Shown here: piece by piece, positions 18,552 to 29,810 of the stretch
How positions within the stretch are numbered: the first letter of the stretch is position 1
How the letters are laid out: each line of letters opens with the position of its first letter
Source of the DNA: Gammaproteobacteria bacterium
GTDB lineage: Bacteria; Pseudomonadota; Gammaproteobacteria; Pseudomonadales; JAUIET01
DNA: 64,000 nucleotides
NCBI GenBank assembly: GCA_030431775.1
Contig: JAUIHW010000014.1
Span: 1 to 64,000, forward strand
Reading direction: 5' to 3'
Notes under the pieces: generated by a model
Told to the model about the DNA's origin: nothing
What the model saw: only the letters and a program-made list of their open reading frames with translations
Database searches by the model: none
Position numbers and translations under genes: made by a program

Positions 18552-19049
18552 ATGCTGATCAGGAATGCGCTGGAGCAAGATTTGCCCGCGGTGCTGGCGT
18601 TAAATGCAGCGGTCCAACAGTGGACCAGCCCGTTGGACGGTAAGCGTTTGCAAGAGCTGGCTGAGTACGCCTGCTATTTCAAAACTGTGTGGAGTAATGG
18701 TCAATGCGCCGGTTTTTTGCTGGTCATGCGCTGTGGCTGCGGTTACGACAGCGAGAACTTTCAATGGTTCGAGGCCCGCTACGACGACTTTCTTTACGTC
18801 GACCGCATCGTTATCGCTCAGCAGTTTGCCGGGCGCAGCTTCGGTCGAGCCTTGTATGAAGATGCCTTTACCGTGGGTCGAGAGCTTGGCATCGAGCAGG
18901 TAGTGTGCGAATACAATTGGGAACCGCTGAACCAGGGCTCGCAGCATTTCCATCAGCGTATGGGTTTTGTGGAAGTAGGCCAGCGTGCTGTGGCTGGCAG
19001 TAGTAAGGTGCTGTCCATGCAACACAGGAAGTTAATGCACACTGCATAA
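18552..19049 (+). CDS. GNAT-family N-acetyltransferase
   Basis: A 165-residue acyl-CoA-dependent N-acetyltransferase. The fold is indicated by the N-terminal IRNALEQDLPAVLALN strand-helix, the central LYVDRIVIAQQFAGRSFGRALYEDA acetyl-CoA loop region and the C-terminal HQRMGFVEVGQ. The substrate is unknown. It stands 79 bases after smrA and converges on prlC. Confidence 0.8.
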   Translation: MLIRNALEQDLPAVLALNAAVQQWTSPLDGKRLQELAEYACYFKTVWSNGQCAGFLLVMRCGCGYDSENFQWFEARYDDFLYVDRIVIAQQFAGRSFGRALYEDAFTVGRELGIEQVVCEYNWEPLNQGSQHFHQRMGFVEVGQRAVAGSSKVLSMQHRKLMHTA

Positions 19050-19104
19050 GCAGAGACCAATAACAGGCGTCGCCTGGAACGCCCTCCACCGTTAAGTCAT
19101 TTCA

Positions 19105-21147
19105 TCAGGCAGCAATTCCCGACTGCCGCAGCAGGGCATCCACACTGGGTTCCCGGCCCATGAAATTCTTAAACAGCAGCATGGCGTCGGCGGAGCCGCC
19201 GCGCTCTAAGATTTCATGCAGAAAACGCTGGCTGGTGGTTTGGTCGAACAGACCCTGTTCTTCAAACACGGAGAAGGCATCGGCCGACAGTACTTCGGCC
19301 CATTTGTAGCTGTAGTAACCGGCGGCGTAGCCACCGGCGAAAATATGGCTGAAGCTGTGCTGGAAGCGGTTGCTCTCGGGCGGGGTCACGACCGCAACCT
19401 GGTCTCGCACCTGATTGAGAATGCGCTGGATGTGATTGCTGCTCTCTGCACCGGACAACTGATGCAGTCTGAAGTCGAACAGCGCAAATTCCACCTGGCG
19501 CAGCATCTGCATGCCGGCCTGGAAGTTCTTCGCATCCAGCAGTTTGTTCAGCATCGCATCCGGCAGTGCTTCACCGGTATCCACATGGCCCGACATTTCC
19601 TTTAAAACCGGTGCCTGCCAGCACCAGTTTTCCAGAAACTGGGATGGCAGTTCGACGGCGTCCCAGGCGACGCCGTTAATACCCGATACCTCAGCCGTTT
19701 CAACCTGGGTAAGCATGTGGTGCAAGCCGTGGCCAAATTCATGGAACAGCGTGGTGACTTCATTGAAAGTCAACTGTGCGGGCTGGTAATTGCCAGGCGC
19801 CATGAAGTTACAGGTCAGGAAGGCGACCGGTAATTGCAGCAAGTCGTGTTCCCGCCGCCGGCGCACCCGACAGTCGGCCATCCATGCGCCACCGCGCTTG
19901 TGCTCCCGAGCATATAGATCCAGGTAGAAACGCGCGATCACATTGTCGCCACGACTGATCTGGAAAGTCTGCACGTCAGGGTGCCAGGTTTCCATGTCGT
20001 CACAGGCGCTGATATCAACGTCGAACAGCTTGCTGGCCACATCGAACAGGCCCGCGAGCACTGTGGGCACCGGGAAGTAGGGGCGAAGGGCTTCCTGGTC
20101 AATGTCGTATAAATGCTTGCGCAGCTTCTCCGAATAATAGGCCAGGTCCCAGGCCTGCAGTTCAGACGCGCCATGTTCCTTTCGGGCATAGTCGGTCAGC
20201 TCACTCAATTCGCGTTCTGCCAGTGCACGGCTGCGGGTAGCCAACTGCTGCAGAAAGTCCGTTACCTGAGCTGGCGTTTCGGCCATCTTGGTAGCCAGTG
20301 AGTATTCCGCGTAGTTGGCAAAGCCCAACAGCTCGGCCAATTCATGGCGCAATTGGGTGATTTCCACCATCAAGCCGCTGTTGTCGAACTGTCCGGCCTG
20401 CGGCCCCTGGTCGGAGGCCCGCGTGGTATAGGCTTCATACATTGCACGGCGTAGCTCGCGATCGTCGGCATAGGTCATAACAGCGATGTAGCTGGGCGCG
20501 TCCAGAGTCAACACATAGCCGTCCAGGCTCTTGCTTTCGGCGGTGCTGCGCGCGGCGTCCAGTGCCGATTTGGGCAGGCCGGCCAGCCGGCTGTCGTTTA
20601 ACTCATGAATGTGCCAGCCGTGGGTGGCATCCAGTACATTGTTGGAAAAGCGGTTGCTGAGTTCTGATAAACGTTCTTTGATTTCCGCATAGCGGGCCTT
20701 TTTATCACCCTCCAAATTGACTCCGGCCAGCCGGAAATCTCGCAGATTATTGTTGATGGCCTGTTGCTGTGCAGCGTTCAGGTTTGCAAACTCAGCACTG
20801 TCCCTAAGTGCCTGGTAGGCGGCGAACAGCGTTTGGTTCTGGCCAAGTTCCGTACTGTAACGCGACAGCAGTGGCAGACATTGTTCGTAACTGGCACGCA
20901 GCTCATCCGTTTGCACCACGGCATTCAAGTGACTGACCGGCGACCAGGCGCGCTCCAAACAGTCGTTCAGTTCTTCCAGCGGCGCACACAGGCTTTGCCA
21001 GCTGGCGCGCGTGCTGTTTTGCTCAGCCAGTTGCTCAACAGTTTGCAGGTTTTGTTCCACCAGTTCGCTTATCGCAGCCACCACGTGCTCGGGTTTAATG
21101 GATGAAAAAGGGGGTAGTTCATGCGCTTGTAACAGCGGGTTGCTCAT
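19105..21147 (-). CDS. prlC: Oligopeptidase A (M3 metallopeptidase)
   Basis: A cytosolic zinc peptidase that degrades short peptides, including cleaved signal peptides. It has 680 residues, standard for PrlC. The zinc motif FHEFGHGLHHML sits in the C-terminal third, with the later EVSGINGVAWDAVELPSQ block typical of the family. The 5' end overlaps the upstream oxidase gene by 29 bases, suggesting co-transcription. Confidence 0.93.
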   Translation of the reverse strand: MSNPLLQAHELPPFSSIKPEHVVAAISELVEQNLQTVEQLAEQNSTRASWQSLCAPLEELNDCLERAWSPVSHLNAVVQTDELRASYEQCLPLLSRYSTELGQNQTLFAAYQALRDSAEFANLNAAQQQAINNNLRDFRLAGVNLEGDKKARYAEIKERLSELSNRFSNNVLDATHGWHIHELNDSRLAGLPKSALDAARSTAESKSLDGYVLTLDAPSYIAVMTYADDRELRRAMYEAYTTRASDQGPQAGQFDNSGLMVEITQLRHELAELLGFANYAEYSLATKMAETPAQVTDFLQQLATRSRALAERELSELTDYARKEHGASELQAWDLAYYSEKLRKHLYDIDQEALRPYFPVPTVLAGLFDVASKLFDVDISACDDMETWHPDVQTFQISRGDNVIARFYLDLYAREHKRGGAWMADCRVRRRREHDLLQLPVAFLTCNFMAPGNYQPAQLTFNEVTTLFHEFGHGLHHMLTQVETAEVSGINGVAWDAVELPSQFLENWCWQAPVLKEMSGHVDTGEALPDAMLNKLLDAKNFQAGMQMLRQVEFALFDFRLHQLSGAESSNHIQRILNQVRDQVAVVTPPESNRFQHSFSHIFAGGYAAGYYSYKWAEVLSADAFSVFEEQGLFDQTTSQRFLHEILERGGSADAMLLFKNFMGREPSVDALLRQSGIAA

Positions 21148-22399
21148 TCGCGACTCCTGGATGCTGAAGTAAGATGTCTCGGGTGCTCAGTTTTCGGCTG
21201 GCCGCTGGCAGAGCGGGCTCGATAGTCTTGACTACCTTTTCTGCCGTGGCGCGCCAGGCAGTGAGCTTGCCACCATAAATGCTGCACAGCGCCGGCCCTT
21301 GCGGTGTGAATTCCGGTTGCCAGTACAGAATGGTTTCCCGGGAGCGTTTGAATGCGCTGTCTTTGGCGGCGGGCAGTACTCTGGCCCCGGCGAACTTTCG
21401 AGTGACCGCCGGTGTGTCTTTGGTGTTACTTCGGGGAAAGTAATGCTGGTAAACATTTAACAGGTAGCGTACCGACGAATCCAGAGCTTCAATGTCGTCG
21501 GCTTCACCGGTGAAGCGCGCCTCAGTGGTGCCTATCAGTGTTTTGCCATACCACGGCATTACGAATACCGCCCGGCCATCGCGCGGTGATTCGACATAAT
21601 AAAAGTGCTCCTCCAAGGGTGAATCGACAACAATGTGTGTTCCCTGGATCAGGTCGACGTCGAGTTGCCTGGGAGCGGGCGTGAAGTGTTGATTGACTTC
21701 GTTCACCCATGGCCCGGCGGCATTCACAATCACGCCGGTGGTCACCGTGTGCTGCTGCTCGTCGCACAGGTAGTTCACAGTAAAGCGCCGGTCTTGCCAG
21801 TGGGCGTTCAGAAAGCGGGCACCGGTCTGCAATGTTGCGCCCAACTCCAGTGCCGAATTCATCACCGCCCGAGTCAGCAAGCGGTCGTCGGTTTGTGCGT
21901 CACGGTATTGAAAAACAGCGCGCAGGCCTTCGGTTTTCAGGCCATCCAGCCTGGCCCACTCATGCCTTGGAACAAGCCGAAAGCGGCTACTGGGGCGCAG
22001 GGCATCGCACAAGGCATACAGGCACAGGCCGCAAAAAATCAGCCAAGGTGGGCGGCGCGTTTCCTGATAAACGGGTATGTAAAAATCGCGCAGTTTAACC
22101 AGGTCGGGCGCATTGCGTAGCATCAGCGCACGTTCACGCAAAGCTTCATATACCAGGGTGAATTCGAAGTTCTCCAGGTAGCGTAAGCCGCCATGAATCA
22201 GTTTGCTGGAAGCGTGTGAGGTGCCAGCGGCCAGGTCGGACTTTTCAAGCAACAGTACGCTGTTGCCGCGCGCAGCGATCGCCTGGGCAACCGCTACACC
22301 ATTAATGCCGCCACCAATAACCAGGGCGTCGTAATGGTTGTTGGTGGGCGCTTCGGCAGGTACCTGCTCAGGCATGGCCGCCTTCGGGCTGTTGGTCAT
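21119..22399 (-). CDS. Glycerol-3-phosphate dehydrogenase-like FAD oxidase (short form)
   Basis: An FAD enzyme expected to oxidise glycerol-3-phosphate to dihydroxyacetone phosphate. The dinucleotide fold [20 protein letters not shown] and GlpD signature [17 protein letters not shown] are clear. The protein has 426 residues against about 500 for GlpD. It ends soon after the [14 protein letters not shown] block, so the C-terminal helical domain is missing. It overlaps tatC by 32 bases and prlC by 29, so the start is slightly uncertain (second ATG at 22375). Whether it is a true GlpD or a relative acting on another alcohol is open. Confidence 0.75.
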   Translation of the reverse strand: MTNSPKAAMPEQVPAEAPTNNHYDALVIGGGINGVAVAQAIAARGNSVLLLEKSDLAAGTSHASSKLIHGGLRYLENFEFTLVYEALRERALMLRNAPDLVKLRDFYIPVYQETRRPPWLIFCGLCLYALCDALRPSSRFRLVPRHEWARLDGLKTEGLRAVFQYRDAQTDDRLLTRAVMNSALELGATLQTGARFLNAHWQDRRFTVNYLCDEQQHTVTTGVIVNAAGPWVNEVNQHFTPAPRQLDVDLIQGTHIVVDSPLEEHFYYVESPRDGRAVFVMPWYGKTLIGTTEARFTGEADDIEALDSSVRYLLNVYQHYFPRSNTKDTPAVTRKFAGARVLPAAKDSAFKRSRETILYWQPEFTPQGPALCSIYGGKLTAWRATAEKVVKTIEPALPAASRKLSTRDILLQHPGVANEQPAVTSA

Positions 22400-23129
22400 C
22401 GCTGGGTTCGCGCTTGCTGATCCAGCGGCTCAGCATAACGCCGACTTCAAACAATAACCACATTGGGAATGCCAGCAGTGCCTGCGAAATAACGTCTGGT
22501 GGGGTCAGCAGCATACCGACCACAAAACAGCCCACAATAATATATCGGCGTTTGCTGGCCAACGCGTCTGGGGTGGTGATGCCGGCCCAAACCAGCAAAA
22601 CGGTGGCAATGGGGATCTCAAAGGCCAGGCCAAAGGCAAAAAACAATTTGAGAATAAAATTCAGATAACTGTTGATGTCGGTCATCACCGTCATTTCACT
22701 CGGGCCAATGCTGGTGAAAAAGCCAAATACCAGAGGAAACACCACAAAGTACGCGAAGGCGATACCGAGATAAAACAGCAGTACGCTGGAGGCCAGCAAT
22801 GGCAGCGCAAAGCGTTTTTCATTGCTGTACATCCCTGGTGCGATGAACGCCCATAATTGGTACAGTAAGTAGGGAATGGCGGCGAAGATAGCGACGAACA
22901 AGGTCAGCTTGAACGGTGTTAGAAAAGGCGATGCCACGTCAGTGGCAATCATGGTCGCACCTTCTGGTAGCAGGTTGCGTAATGGTTCAGACACAAAACT
23001 GTAAATTTCATTGGCGAAGGGATACAGCGCCAGGAATACCAGCAGAACCGCTAACAGGCAGCGCAGCAGGCGGTCTCGCAGTTCGGTCAGATGTTCTACC
23101 AGCGGTAGCGCTTTATCCTCATCGCTCAT
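22368..23129 (-). CDS. tatC: Sec-independent translocase subunit TatC
   Basis: The polytopic receptor of the twin-arginine system, which binds RR signal peptides together with TatB. It has 253 residues and six hydrophobic helices. Conserved blocks are [13 protein letters not shown] at the N-terminus, [16 protein letters not shown], and the late [24 protein letters not shown]. Its ATG lies 11 bases inside the end of tatB. Confidence 0.96.
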   Translation of the reverse strand: MSDEDKALPLVEHLTELRDRLLRCLLAVLLVFLALYPFANEIYSFVSEPLRNLLPEGATMIATDVASPFLTPFKLTLFVAIFAAIPYLLYQLWAFIAPGMYSNEKRFALPLLASSVLLFYLGIAFAYFVVFPLVFGFFTSIGPSEMTVMTDINSYLNFILKLFFAFGLAFEIPIATVLLVWAGITTPDALASKRRYIIVGCFVVGMLLTPPDVISQALLAFPMWLLFEVGVMLSRWISKREPSDDQQPEGGHA

Positions 23130-23448
23130 CGGCTTGCGAGCTTTCCAGGGCCTGGTTCACCGAAGCGTCGGCCTTTTTCAATTCGTTTTCGGTTTGCTCC
23201 GCCACACCTTTGATGTCATCACGGGCCTTTTCCAATTCCTGCATGATCGACTCGTTGTGTAGCTGACGGCGAATGTCTTCAGCACCGATTTCCCGCTCTA
23301 TTTCCTGGCGCACCTGGGTGAAGCTGCGGCGCAGGCGCCCGATCCAAAGCATAATAGTGCGCACAGTACCCGGGAGTTGTTCCGGGCCTATGACCAGCAG
23401 GCCAACCACCGCAATGGCTAACAGCTCGATAAAGCCGATATCAAACAT
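23119..23448 (-). CDS. tatB: Twin-arginine translocase subunit TatB
   Basis: A single-span membrane protein that pairs with TatC. The N-terminal [19 protein letters not shown] helix with its conserved Glu and the [11 protein letters not shown] turn are typical TatB, followed by an amphipathic helix and a charged C-terminal tail. It has 109 residues, slightly shorter than the Escherichia coli protein. It lies 33 bases after tatA. Confidence 0.95.
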   Translation of the reverse strand: MFDIGFIELLAIAVVGLLVIGPEQLPGTVRTIMLWIGRLRRSFTQVRQEIEREIGAEDIRRQLHNESIMQELEKARDDIKGVAEQTENELKKADASVNQALESSQADER

Positions 23449-23481
23449 GGCTTAAGTGCGTGCCTGGTGCTGCAGAGCCGC

Positions 23482-23706
23482 TTACTTGGCGTCCTCTACT
23501 TTTTCTGCCGTGCTGTCGATTACATCGTCGGCTTTGTCATCCCCAGGCAATTGCTTGTCGTCCTGGTCACCGACCGAGTTTCGAAAGCCTTTGATGGCCG
23601 CACCCAGGTCGCTGCCAAGATTGCGTAAGCGCTTGGTGCCAAACAGCATGACCACGATCGCCAGAATGATTAACAGTTGCCAGATGCTTATGCCGCCAAG
23701 TCCCAT
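23482..23706 (-). CDS. tatA: Twin-arginine translocase subunit TatA
   Basis: The pore-forming Tat component. The 74-residue protein starts [19 protein letters not shown], then [21 protein letters not shown], the hinge and amphipathic helix of TatA. An acidic tail follows. It is 20 bases after hisE in the hisI-hisE-tatABC order. Confidence 0.95.
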   Translation of the reverse strand: MGLGGISIWQLLIILAIVVMLFGTKRLRNLGSDLGAAIKGFRNSVGDQDDKQLPGDDKADDVIDSTAEKVEDAK

Positions 23707-23726
23707 ATTTCCTCCGCTAAACGCGC

Positions 23727-24059
23727 CTAGCCGCGGCGACGTTTCTTTTCTTCCAGGCCAGAGGTACCGAAGCGGCGTTCCAACTCGCTCAGTACCTGGT
23801 TGATGTCCGCACCAACCGAGGCCAGCATAACTAAAGTATGGAACAATAAATCCGCCGATTCATGAATTAATTTCTCATTATTGTTGAATTGTTCCGCATG
23901 CTTGGCCGCGAGAATCACTTCAATTGCCTCTTCACCGACTTTTTCGAGAATCTTGTCGAGGCCGGCCGCGCTCAGTTTGGCCACATACGAACCCTGCTCG
24001 TCTGCCGACTGAATTCGCTCTTCGATAATATCGGTCAGTTCTTGTAGTACGTCGTCCAT
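23727..24059 (-). CDS. hisE: Phosphoribosyl-ATP pyrophosphatase
   Basis: The second step of histidine biosynthesis: it hydrolyses phosphoribosyl-ATP to phosphoribosyl-AMP. The 110-residue all-alpha protein has the MazG-like metal motif [14 protein letters not shown] and [14 protein letters not shown]. It sits 12 bases after hisI, which takes the next step; the two are separate here rather than fused as in enterics. Confidence 0.95.
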   Translation of the reverse strand: MDDVLQELTDIIEERIQSADEQGSYVAKLSAAGLDKILEKVGEEAIEVILAAKHAEQFNNNEKLIHESADLLFHTLVMLASVGADINQVLSELERRFGTSGLEEKKRRRG

Positions 24060-24071
24060 TGCCGAGCTGCG

Positions 24072-24452
24072 CTATTGGTAAATTTCTTTAGGGTCTTTGA
24101 GAACCGGTTCAACCGTTTCCCAGCTGTTGTTCTCAAGCCGGCGATAAAAACAACTGCGCCGACCGGTATGGCAGGCAATTCCACCGAGCTGTTCAACTAA
24201 CAATATAATGACATCATTGTCGCAGTCCAGTCTTATTTCCCTGATTCTCTGCTGGTGCCCGGATTGCTCGCCCTTGTGCCACAGCTGTTTGCGCGAGCGC
24301 GACCAGTACACGGCAAACCCACTGCGCACGGTTTCCTTCAGAGCCTCATGGTTCATCCAGGCCATCATTAAAACGTCACCGGAATCGGCGTCCTGGGCAA
24401 TCACGGGCACCAGGCCATTGTCATTCCAGCGAATTTCGTCGATGTAATTCAT
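24072..24452 (-). CDS. hisI: Phosphoribosyl-AMP cyclohydrolase
   Basis: The third step of histidine biosynthesis. The 126-residue protein shows [33 protein letters not shown] and the metal-binding aspartates and cysteines in RLDCDND and [12 protein letters not shown]. It lies 6 bases after ubiB. Confidence 0.96.
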   Translation of the reverse strand: MNYIDEIRWNDNGLVPVIAQDADSGDVLMMAWMNHEALKETVRSGFAVYWSRSRKQLWHKGEQSGHQQRIREIRLDCDNDVIILLVEQLGGIACHTGRRSCFYRRLENNSWETVEPVLKDPKEIYQ

Positions 24453-24458
24453 GCGATG

Positions 24459-26102
24459 TTAAGCCAGGTAGTAAAGGGCTAAGCCAAGCCCACCGAGAAC
24501 GGCCACCGGAGTGTGGCTGAATTGCGCCAGCAAACCGGCGTCCGGTACCAGTGCTAATGTTGCGGCGATTGCCAGTAAAGCACAAGCGGCGATTTTCTGC
24601 TGACGGCTGCGTTTCTGGTTTTGCAGCCGCAGCGCGTGCAGTTCAGCCTGCTGTTGCTCCGCCACCTCACGCAGGCTGGCGGCTGACTTCAGGTTGTCCA
24701 TCAGCAGCTCGGGCAGTTCAGGCAGATGCTGTAATACTGATGGCGCCTGTTTTTGCAACCTCTGCAATACCTGCGACGGTGCATAGCGTTGGGCCATCCA
24801 ATTGCGCAGAAAGGGTTGGGCGGTTTGCCAAAGATCCAGTTGTGGGTACAGCTGGCGACCCAGGCCTTCCACAGCGAGCAGGGTTTTTTGTAGTAATACC
24901 AGGTTAGGCTGCACGGTCATGTCGAAACGTCTGGCCACGGTGAACATGTACAGCAGTATCTGGCCAAACGAAATCTCGCTGAGAGGCTTTTCAAAAATCG
25001 GCTCGCAAACACTGCGAATAGCCGACTCAAAATCGCTGGCACGCACGTGGTCGGGCACCCACCCGCTCTCAACGTGCATTTCGGCCACGGTTCGGTAGTC
25101 GCGCTCGAAGATGGCCAACAGGTTGCGCGCCAGATAGTACAGGTCGTGATCGTCCAGCGTACCGATGATCGCGCAATCAATAGCAATGTAAGCGGGTGAG
25201 TCCGGGTTGCTTACATCAACAAAAATATTACCCGGGTGCATGTCAGCGTGAAAGAAGCTGTCCCGAAATACCTGGGAAAAGAATATTTCCACGCCGCGTT
25301 CAGCCAGTACTTTCAGGTTGGTATTGTGCGCGCGCAGGGCGTCTACGTCGCCCACTGGAATACCGTGAATACGCTCCATGACCAATACGTTTCGGCGTAC
25401 GTAGTCCCAGTAAACTTCGGGCACATACAGCATCTCTGAGCCGGAGAAATTTCGCTTGAGCTGGCTGGTGTTGGCCGCTTCAAGCTGCATGTTCAACTCG
25501 TCCTTGATGACCACTTCGTAGTCGGCCACTACCTCAACGGCGCGCAGCCGGCGGCCATCTGGCAGGTGACGGGTAATCAGTCGGGCCAGTGTAAACATCA
25601 GCTGCACATCAACGTCGATCAAAGCCTCGATGTTTGGCCGCACCACTTTCACGACGACGTCGGCGGACACTTCGCTGTTAGCCAGCCGGGCGACGTGCAC
25701 TTGTGCGATGGACGCCGATGCCAGTGGGGTTTCCTCAAAATGGCTGAAGCTCTGCGTAATGTCACTGCCCAGCGCCTCTTCAACAATAGCTTTTGCCTGG
25801 CTGCCCGGGAACGGCGGAACCTCATCCTGCAGCGCGCACAGCGCTGTGGCAATGTCCGTGGGCAGCAAGTCCGGCCGGGTGGACAACATCTGGCCGAATT
25901 TAATAAAGATCGGGCCGAGATCCTGCATGGCGGCGCGCAGGCTGTCGCCATTGCCAAGCCTGGCGGGTATCAGTCTGGCCGGCAGGAACAGCAGCTTAAG
26001 CCACAAAGGGGTGAACGCTTTTGGTAGCAGGCGGTCCAATCGGTAGCGCATCGCCACGCGGAAAATCTGCCAGCTGCGCCGCAGCACGGTCAGGCGTTTC
26101 AT
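24459..26102 (-). CDS. ubiB: UbiB, atypical kinase/ATPase for ubiquinone synthesis
   Basis: A membrane-attached member of the ABC1/ADCK family needed for aerobic ubiquinone biosynthesis. ATG 26102 gives 547 residues starting [17 protein letters not shown]; a 61-residue in-frame extension that overlaps ubiJ is rejected. Visible motifs are KFGQ (the KxGQ motif) in the N-terminal part, the alanine-rich loop [11 protein letters not shown], and [12 protein letters not shown]. Two hydrophobic segments at the C-terminus anchor it. The ATG overlaps the ubiJ stop by four bases. Confidence 0.95.
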   Translation of the reverse strand: MKRLTVLRRSWQIFRVAMRYRLDRLLPKAFTPLWLKLLFLPARLIPARLGNGDSLRAAMQDLGPIFIKFGQMLSTRPDLLPTDIATALCALQDEVPPFPGSQAKAIVEEALGSDITQSFSHFEETPLASASIAQVHVARLANSEVSADVVVKVVRPNIEALIDVDVQLMFTLARLITRHLPDGRRLRAVEVVADYEVVIKDELNMQLEAANTSQLKRNFSGSEMLYVPEVYWDYVRRNVLVMERIHGIPVGDVDALRAHNTNLKVLAERGVEIFFSQVFRDSFFHADMHPGNIFVDVSNPDSPAYIAIDCAIIGTLDDHDLYYLARNLLAIFERDYRTVAEMHVESGWVPDHVRASDFESAIRSVCEPIFEKPLSEISFGQILLYMFTVARRFDMTVQPNLVLLQKTLLAVEGLGRQLYPQLDLWQTAQPFLRNWMAQRYAPSQVLQRLQKQAPSVLQHLPELPELLMDNLKSAASLREVAEQQQAELHALRLQNQKRSRQQKIAACALLAIAATLALVPDAGLLAQFSHTPVAVLGGLGLALYYLA

Positions 26103-26728
26103 TGGGCCTGTAACCGTTTTTTCAGGCGGGACAGGCGTGCCTCCAGACGATCCACCCGAAGGTTCAGTGAATTCACGTCCGTGTAGAAATTTTCCAGTTC
26201 CAGCCGCGGCGGGAACAGACGGGCTTCTTCGTGCAAAAACTCTTCCAGTTGCCGAGTCAGGCTCTGGTTGACGTGGCGACCCCACGACACCGAACCGCGC
26301 AGCAATTTGCCAATCTGGTGCGCGCCTACATCACCAAAAAACCGCGATAGCGGCAGCTCCCAGTCAATGTCCAGTTGCGCAAGGGCAGACTGTAGCTGAA
26401 TGAAGTCGCTACTGTCGCCAGACAACTGCAGCTGACCGTTGACCAATGCGCCGGCTTTATCGTCGGCCTGCAACAGCTGTATAAAGTCTGACAGGCTGCC
26501 ACGCAGGGTGCTGTCAACCAGGGTGTCATCGTGCCAGCCTTTGAGCTGCAGTTTGTTGGCGGTTGGCAGGCAGTACAGGCTCAATTGAGGGGCTGTGCAT
26601 TCCACTTTCAGCACCCGGCCTTGCAACTCTGCGAGGCGGGCCAAGGTCGCCTGGTCCAGCGCCAGTGCCTGATTGACAACGAATTCCAGACCGGCGATTG
26701 CAGCCGTGTGCAAGGCCGGATCAGGCAT
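26099..26728 (-). CDS. ubiJ: UbiJ, SCP2-domain ubiquinone accessory factor
   Basis: A lipid-binding accessory of the Ubi complex that holds the hydrophobic intermediates. The 209-residue protein has an SCP2-like domain (about 10-115) and a C-terminal coiled coil ([16 protein letters not shown]). Its place between ubiE and ubiB, with overlaps on both sides (TGATG and ATGA), supports the name. Confidence 0.9.
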   Translation of the reverse strand: MPDPALHTAAIAGLEFVVNQALALDQATLARLAELQGRVLKVECTAPQLSLYCLPTANKLQLKGWHDDTLVDSTLRGSLSDFIQLLQADDKAGALVNGQLQLSGDSSDFIQLQSALAQLDIDWELPLSRFFGDVGAHQIGKLLRGSVSWGRHVNQSLTRQLEEFLHEEARLFPPRLELENFYTDVNSLNLRVDRLEARLSRLKKRLQAQ

Positions 26729-27477
26729 CAGGGCTTGACTCCGGTATGTAAAGCGACGATCCCACCGGTCATATTGTGGTACTCAACCTCTTCAAAGCCG
26801 GCGTCAAAAATCATGTCTTTCAGGGTTTCCTGGTCCGGGTGCTTCCGAATGGACTCAGCCAGGTAGCGATAACTCGAGCTGTCGTTGGTAATCAGCTTGC
26901 CAAGGGCCGGCAGAACGCTGAACGAATAGGCGTCGTAGGCTTTGCTGAGCACAGCATTTTTTGGCTGGGAAAATTCCAGTATCAGAAGCTTGCCGCCGGG
27001 GCGCAATACGCGCAGCATCGAGTGCAGCGCCCTGGCCTGATCGGTCACGTTGCGCAGCCCAAACGATATGGTGACGCAATCGAAACTGTTATCCGCAAAC
27101 GGCAGGCACTCGGCGTCGGCCTGCACGTATTCCAGGTGGTCAACCACGCCTGCGTCAGTCAAGCGATCGCGGCCCATGGTTAGCATGGACGCATTGATGT
27201 CGGCCAATACCACATGGCCTTCAGGCCCCACCAGTTCATGAAATTTCTCAGCCAGGTCGCCGGTGCCGCCGGCAATGTCCAGCACCTGATGGCCGGCCCG
27301 CACCGCGCTCACCTCAATGGCAAAGCGTTTCCACAGCCGGTGAATACCAGCCGACATCAGGTCGTTCATTACGTCATATCGGGCCGCCACAGAGTGGAAT
27401 ACATCCGCCACCATGCCCTGCTTGGCTTCGGTATCCACTTGCTGGTAACCAAAATGGGTTTTATCAGATTTGCTCAT
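26728..27477 (-). CDS. ubiE: UbiE C-methyltransferase
   Basis: It methylates demethylmenaquinol and the benzoquinol intermediate of ubiquinone, using S-adenosylmethionine. ATG 27477 gives 249 residues starting [19 protein letters not shown]; an upstream extension of 23 residues is not family-like. SAM motifs are [15 protein letters not shown] and [16 protein letters not shown], with the FGLRNVTD signature. Confidence 0.95.
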   Translation of the reverse strand: MSKSDKTHFGYQQVDTEAKQGMVADVFHSVAARYDVMNDLMSAGIHRLWKRFAIEVSAVRAGHQVLDIAGGTGDLAEKFHELVGPEGHVVLADINASMLTMGRDRLTDAGVVDHLEYVQADAECLPFADNSFDCVTISFGLRNVTDQARALHSMLRVLRPGGKLLILEFSQPKNAVLSKAYDAYSFSVLPALGKLITNDSSSYRYLAESIRKHPDQETLKDMIFDAGFEEVEYHNMTGGIVALHTGVKP

Positions 27478-27542
27478 CCGGACATTGTACCGCGCACGAT
27501 GGATTACTGCCGACCCTCTGCGCAAGCTTAGCGCTGAGAGCG

Positions 27543-27929
27543 TCAACCTTTAAAGATGATCGGGTCTGAAACTGGCTCCCGGCTGCCGCCTTCTGTTTCC
27601 AGGCGGTTCAGATAATCGGCCCATTTTTGCTCATAATGGGTGCCGAGTTCGAACAAATAATCCCAGGAGTAGATGCCGGTGTCATGGCCGTCACTGAATT
27701 CAATTTGCACGGCGTAGTTGCCGGCCGGGTTCAGGGCCTTGATGGTGACGTATTTTTTACCGGTCTGCAGCACCTCCTCGCCCTGGCCGTGACCGCGTAC
27801 TTCGGCAGACGGGGAGTAAACCCGCAGGTATTCGCAAGGCAGGTGGTACTGTTCGCCAGTGCCATAAACCAATTCCAGCTCGGCCGAGCTGCGATGCAGG
27901 CGGATGGTTTGCGGAACGGGGCCTGGCAT
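27543..27929 (-). CDS. DUF971 (GBBH-like N-terminal domain) protein
   Basis: A small soluble protein of unknown role, matching the N-terminal domain of gamma-butyrobetaine hydroxylase. Visible blocks are [19 protein letters not shown] and [21 protein letters not shown]. The 128-residue length is typical of the stand-alone form, which sits beside hslU in pseudomonads too. It lies between hslU and ubiE on the same strand. Confidence 0.85.
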   Translation of the reverse strand: MPGPVPQTIRLHRSSAELELVYGTGEQYHLPCEYLRVYSPSAEVRGHGQGEEVLQTGKKYVTIKALNPAGNYAVQIEFSDGHDTGIYSWDYLFELGTHYEQKWADYLNRLETEGGSREPVSDPIIFKG

Positions 27930-27945
27930 ACGGTGAATTACCCTC

Positions 27946-29265
27946 CTAAAGGATGTACCGGCTCAGGTCCTGATCCTGGGCCAGGTCGCCAACCTGTGCT
28001 TCCACATAGTCGGCATCCACACTGATCGACTGCCCCTGCCGGTCGGCCGCATCATAGGAAACACTTTCCAACAAGCGCTCCAATACCGTATGCAGGCGGC
28101 GTGCGCCGATGTTCTCGGTTTGCTCGTTCACCTGCCAGGCCAGCTCGGCAATTTTGCGAATGCCATCGTCGGTAAACTCGAGTTGCAAGCCTTCAGTGGC
28201 CAGCAATTGCCGGTATTGCTCAGTCAGGGACGCTTTGGGTTCAGTCAGAATACGCTCAAAGTCCTCCGGGGCCAGGGCGCTCAGCTCAACCCGAATGGGC
28301 AGGCGCCCCTGCAACTCGGGGATCAGGTCGCTGGGCTTGGCCAGGTGAAACGCGCCGGACGCGATGAACAGAATATGATCGGTGCGCAGCATGCCGTATT
28401 TGGTGCTCACTGTGCAGCCCTCGATCAGGGGTAGCAGGTCACGCTGCACACCCTCGCGGGAAACGTCAGCGCCGCTGCCTTCAGTGCGCTTGGCAACCTT
28501 ATCGAGCTCGTCGATAAAGACAATGCCGTTCTGCTCGGCTTCTTCAACGGCGCGCAGCTTCAGCTCTTCTTCGTTGATCAGTTTTCCCGCCTCTTCGTCA
28601 CGCAGTTGCTTGAGCGCGGTTTTTACGCTCATGCGCCGGGTGCTGCGTTTGTCGCGTCCCATATTGGAGAACATGGACTGCAGCTGACCGGCCATTTCCT
28701 CCATGCCGGGCGGGGTCATAATTTCCATATTGACGCCGCCAGCGCTCACTTCGATATCGATTTCCCGGTCGTCCAGCTCGCCCTCGCGCAGCTTTTTGCG
28801 AAACACCTGACGGGTGGAGGTTTCCTTCTCTTCATTGCTGGCGTCGCGGGCTGGTGGCAGCAAAGCGTCCAGCACCCGTTCTTCTGCGGCGTCCATGGCG
28901 CGGTGGTCCACTTTTTCGTACTCGGCTTCGCGCAGTTTTTTGATGGCTCCGTCAACCAGGTCACGAATTATCGATTCGACATCGCGCCCCACGTAACCAA
29001 CTTCGGTAAACTTGGTGGCCTCTACTTTCACAAATGGTGCATTTGCTAGCCTGGCCAGCCGCCGGGCAATCTCAGTTTTACCTACCCCGGTTGGGCCAAT
29101 CATCAGAATGTTCTTGGGAGTCACTTCCTCGCGCAGGTTCTCATCTAGCTGCATGCGGCGCCATCGATTGCGCAGTGCAATGGCAACCGCGCGCTTGGCG
29201 TCGTCCTGGCCGATGATGTGCCGGTTAAGCTCGTGCACAATTTCTCGCGGGGTCATCGTGCTCAT
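27946..29265 (-). CDS. hslU: HslU, ATPase of the HslUV protease
   Basis: The Clp/HSP100-type unfoldase that feeds HslV. The 439-residue protein has Walker [16 protein letters not shown], the pore GYVGRDVES segment, Walker [10 protein letters not shown] and the C-terminal DLSRYIL tail that docks into HslV. The intermediate I-domain is present. It overlaps hslV by four bases. Confidence 0.97.
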   Translation of the reverse strand: MSTMTPREIVHELNRHIIGQDDAKRAVAIALRNRWRRMQLDENLREEVTPKNILMIGPTGVGKTEIARRLARLANAPFVKVEATKFTEVGYVGRDVESIIRDLVDGAIKKLREAEYEKVDHRAMDAAEERVLDALLPPARDASNEEKETSTRQVFRKKLREGELDDREIDIEVSAGGVNMEIMTPPGMEEMAGQLQSMFSNMGRDKRSTRRMSVKTALKQLRDEEAGKLINEEELKLRAVEEAEQNGIVFIDELDKVAKRTEGSGADVSREGVQRDLLPLIEGCTVSTKYGMLRTDHILFIASGAFHLAKPSDLIPELQGRLPIRVELSALAPEDFERILTEPKASLTEQYRQLLATEGLQLEFTDDGIRKIAELAWQVNEQTENIGARRLHTVLERLLESVSYDAADRQGQSISVDADYVEAQVGDLAQDQDLSRYIL

Positions 29266-29810
29266 ACTGCGCTGTCCAATTCCTCGATAGTGTGCTGGTG
29301 ATTGGTGTATATGCAGATGTCACCGGCTATTTTCAAGCTGTTGGCCACAATTTCCTTTGCGTCAAGCGCCGTGTGGTCCAGCATGGCCCGCGCCGCAGCC
29401 TGCGCAAACGGCCCGCCGGAGCCGATCGCGATCAGGCTGTCTTCGGGCTCGATGACATCGCCATTACCGGTGATAATCAGTGATGAATGTTCGTCGGCAA
29501 CGGCCAGCAGCGCCTCCAGGCGGCGCAGGGCGCGTTCGGTTCGCCACGCTTTGGCCAGTTCCACCGATGCGCGCATCAGCTTGCCCTGGTATTTATCAAG
29601 CTGGGCCTCAAACAGTTCAAATAAGGTGAAAGCGTCCGCAGTGCCACCGGCAAAGCCCGCCAGCACCCGCCGGTTGTAAAGGTGGCGAACCTTACGGGCG
29701 TTGCCTTTCATCACAGTGTTGCCCTGAGTGACCTGGCCATCTCCGCCAATGACCACCTTGCCATTACGGCGCACTGACACAATTGTTGTACCGTGCATTT
29801 GCTCGCTCAT
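29262..29810 (-). CDS. hslV: HslV, threonine peptidase of HslUV
   Basis: The proteasome-like peptidase core. The active N-terminal threonine is in [19 protein letters not shown]. Here it is preceded by a seven-residue leader (MSEQMHG), rather than a single Met, so processing must expose it. Other blocks: [24 protein letters not shown] and [15 protein letters not shown]. The start at 29810 overlaps the SPOR gene stop by four bases; a second Met at 29798 would leave three residues before the Thr pair. Confidence 0.96.
   Translation of the reverse strand: MSEQMHGTTIVSVRRNGKVVIGGDGQVTQGNTVMKGNARKVRHLYNRRVLAGFAGGTADAFTLFELFEAQLDKYQGKLMRASVELAKAWRTERALRRLEALLAVADEHSSLIITGNGDVIEPEDSLIAIGSGGPFAQAAARAMLDHTALDAKEIVANSLKIAGDICIYTNHQHTIEELDSAV

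Noticed and set aside
26103-26285. 61-residue N-terminal extension of UbiB
   Set aside because: Low-complexity Pro/Gly/Ser sequence inside ubiJ, not found in the family; [11 protein letters not shown] is the normal start.
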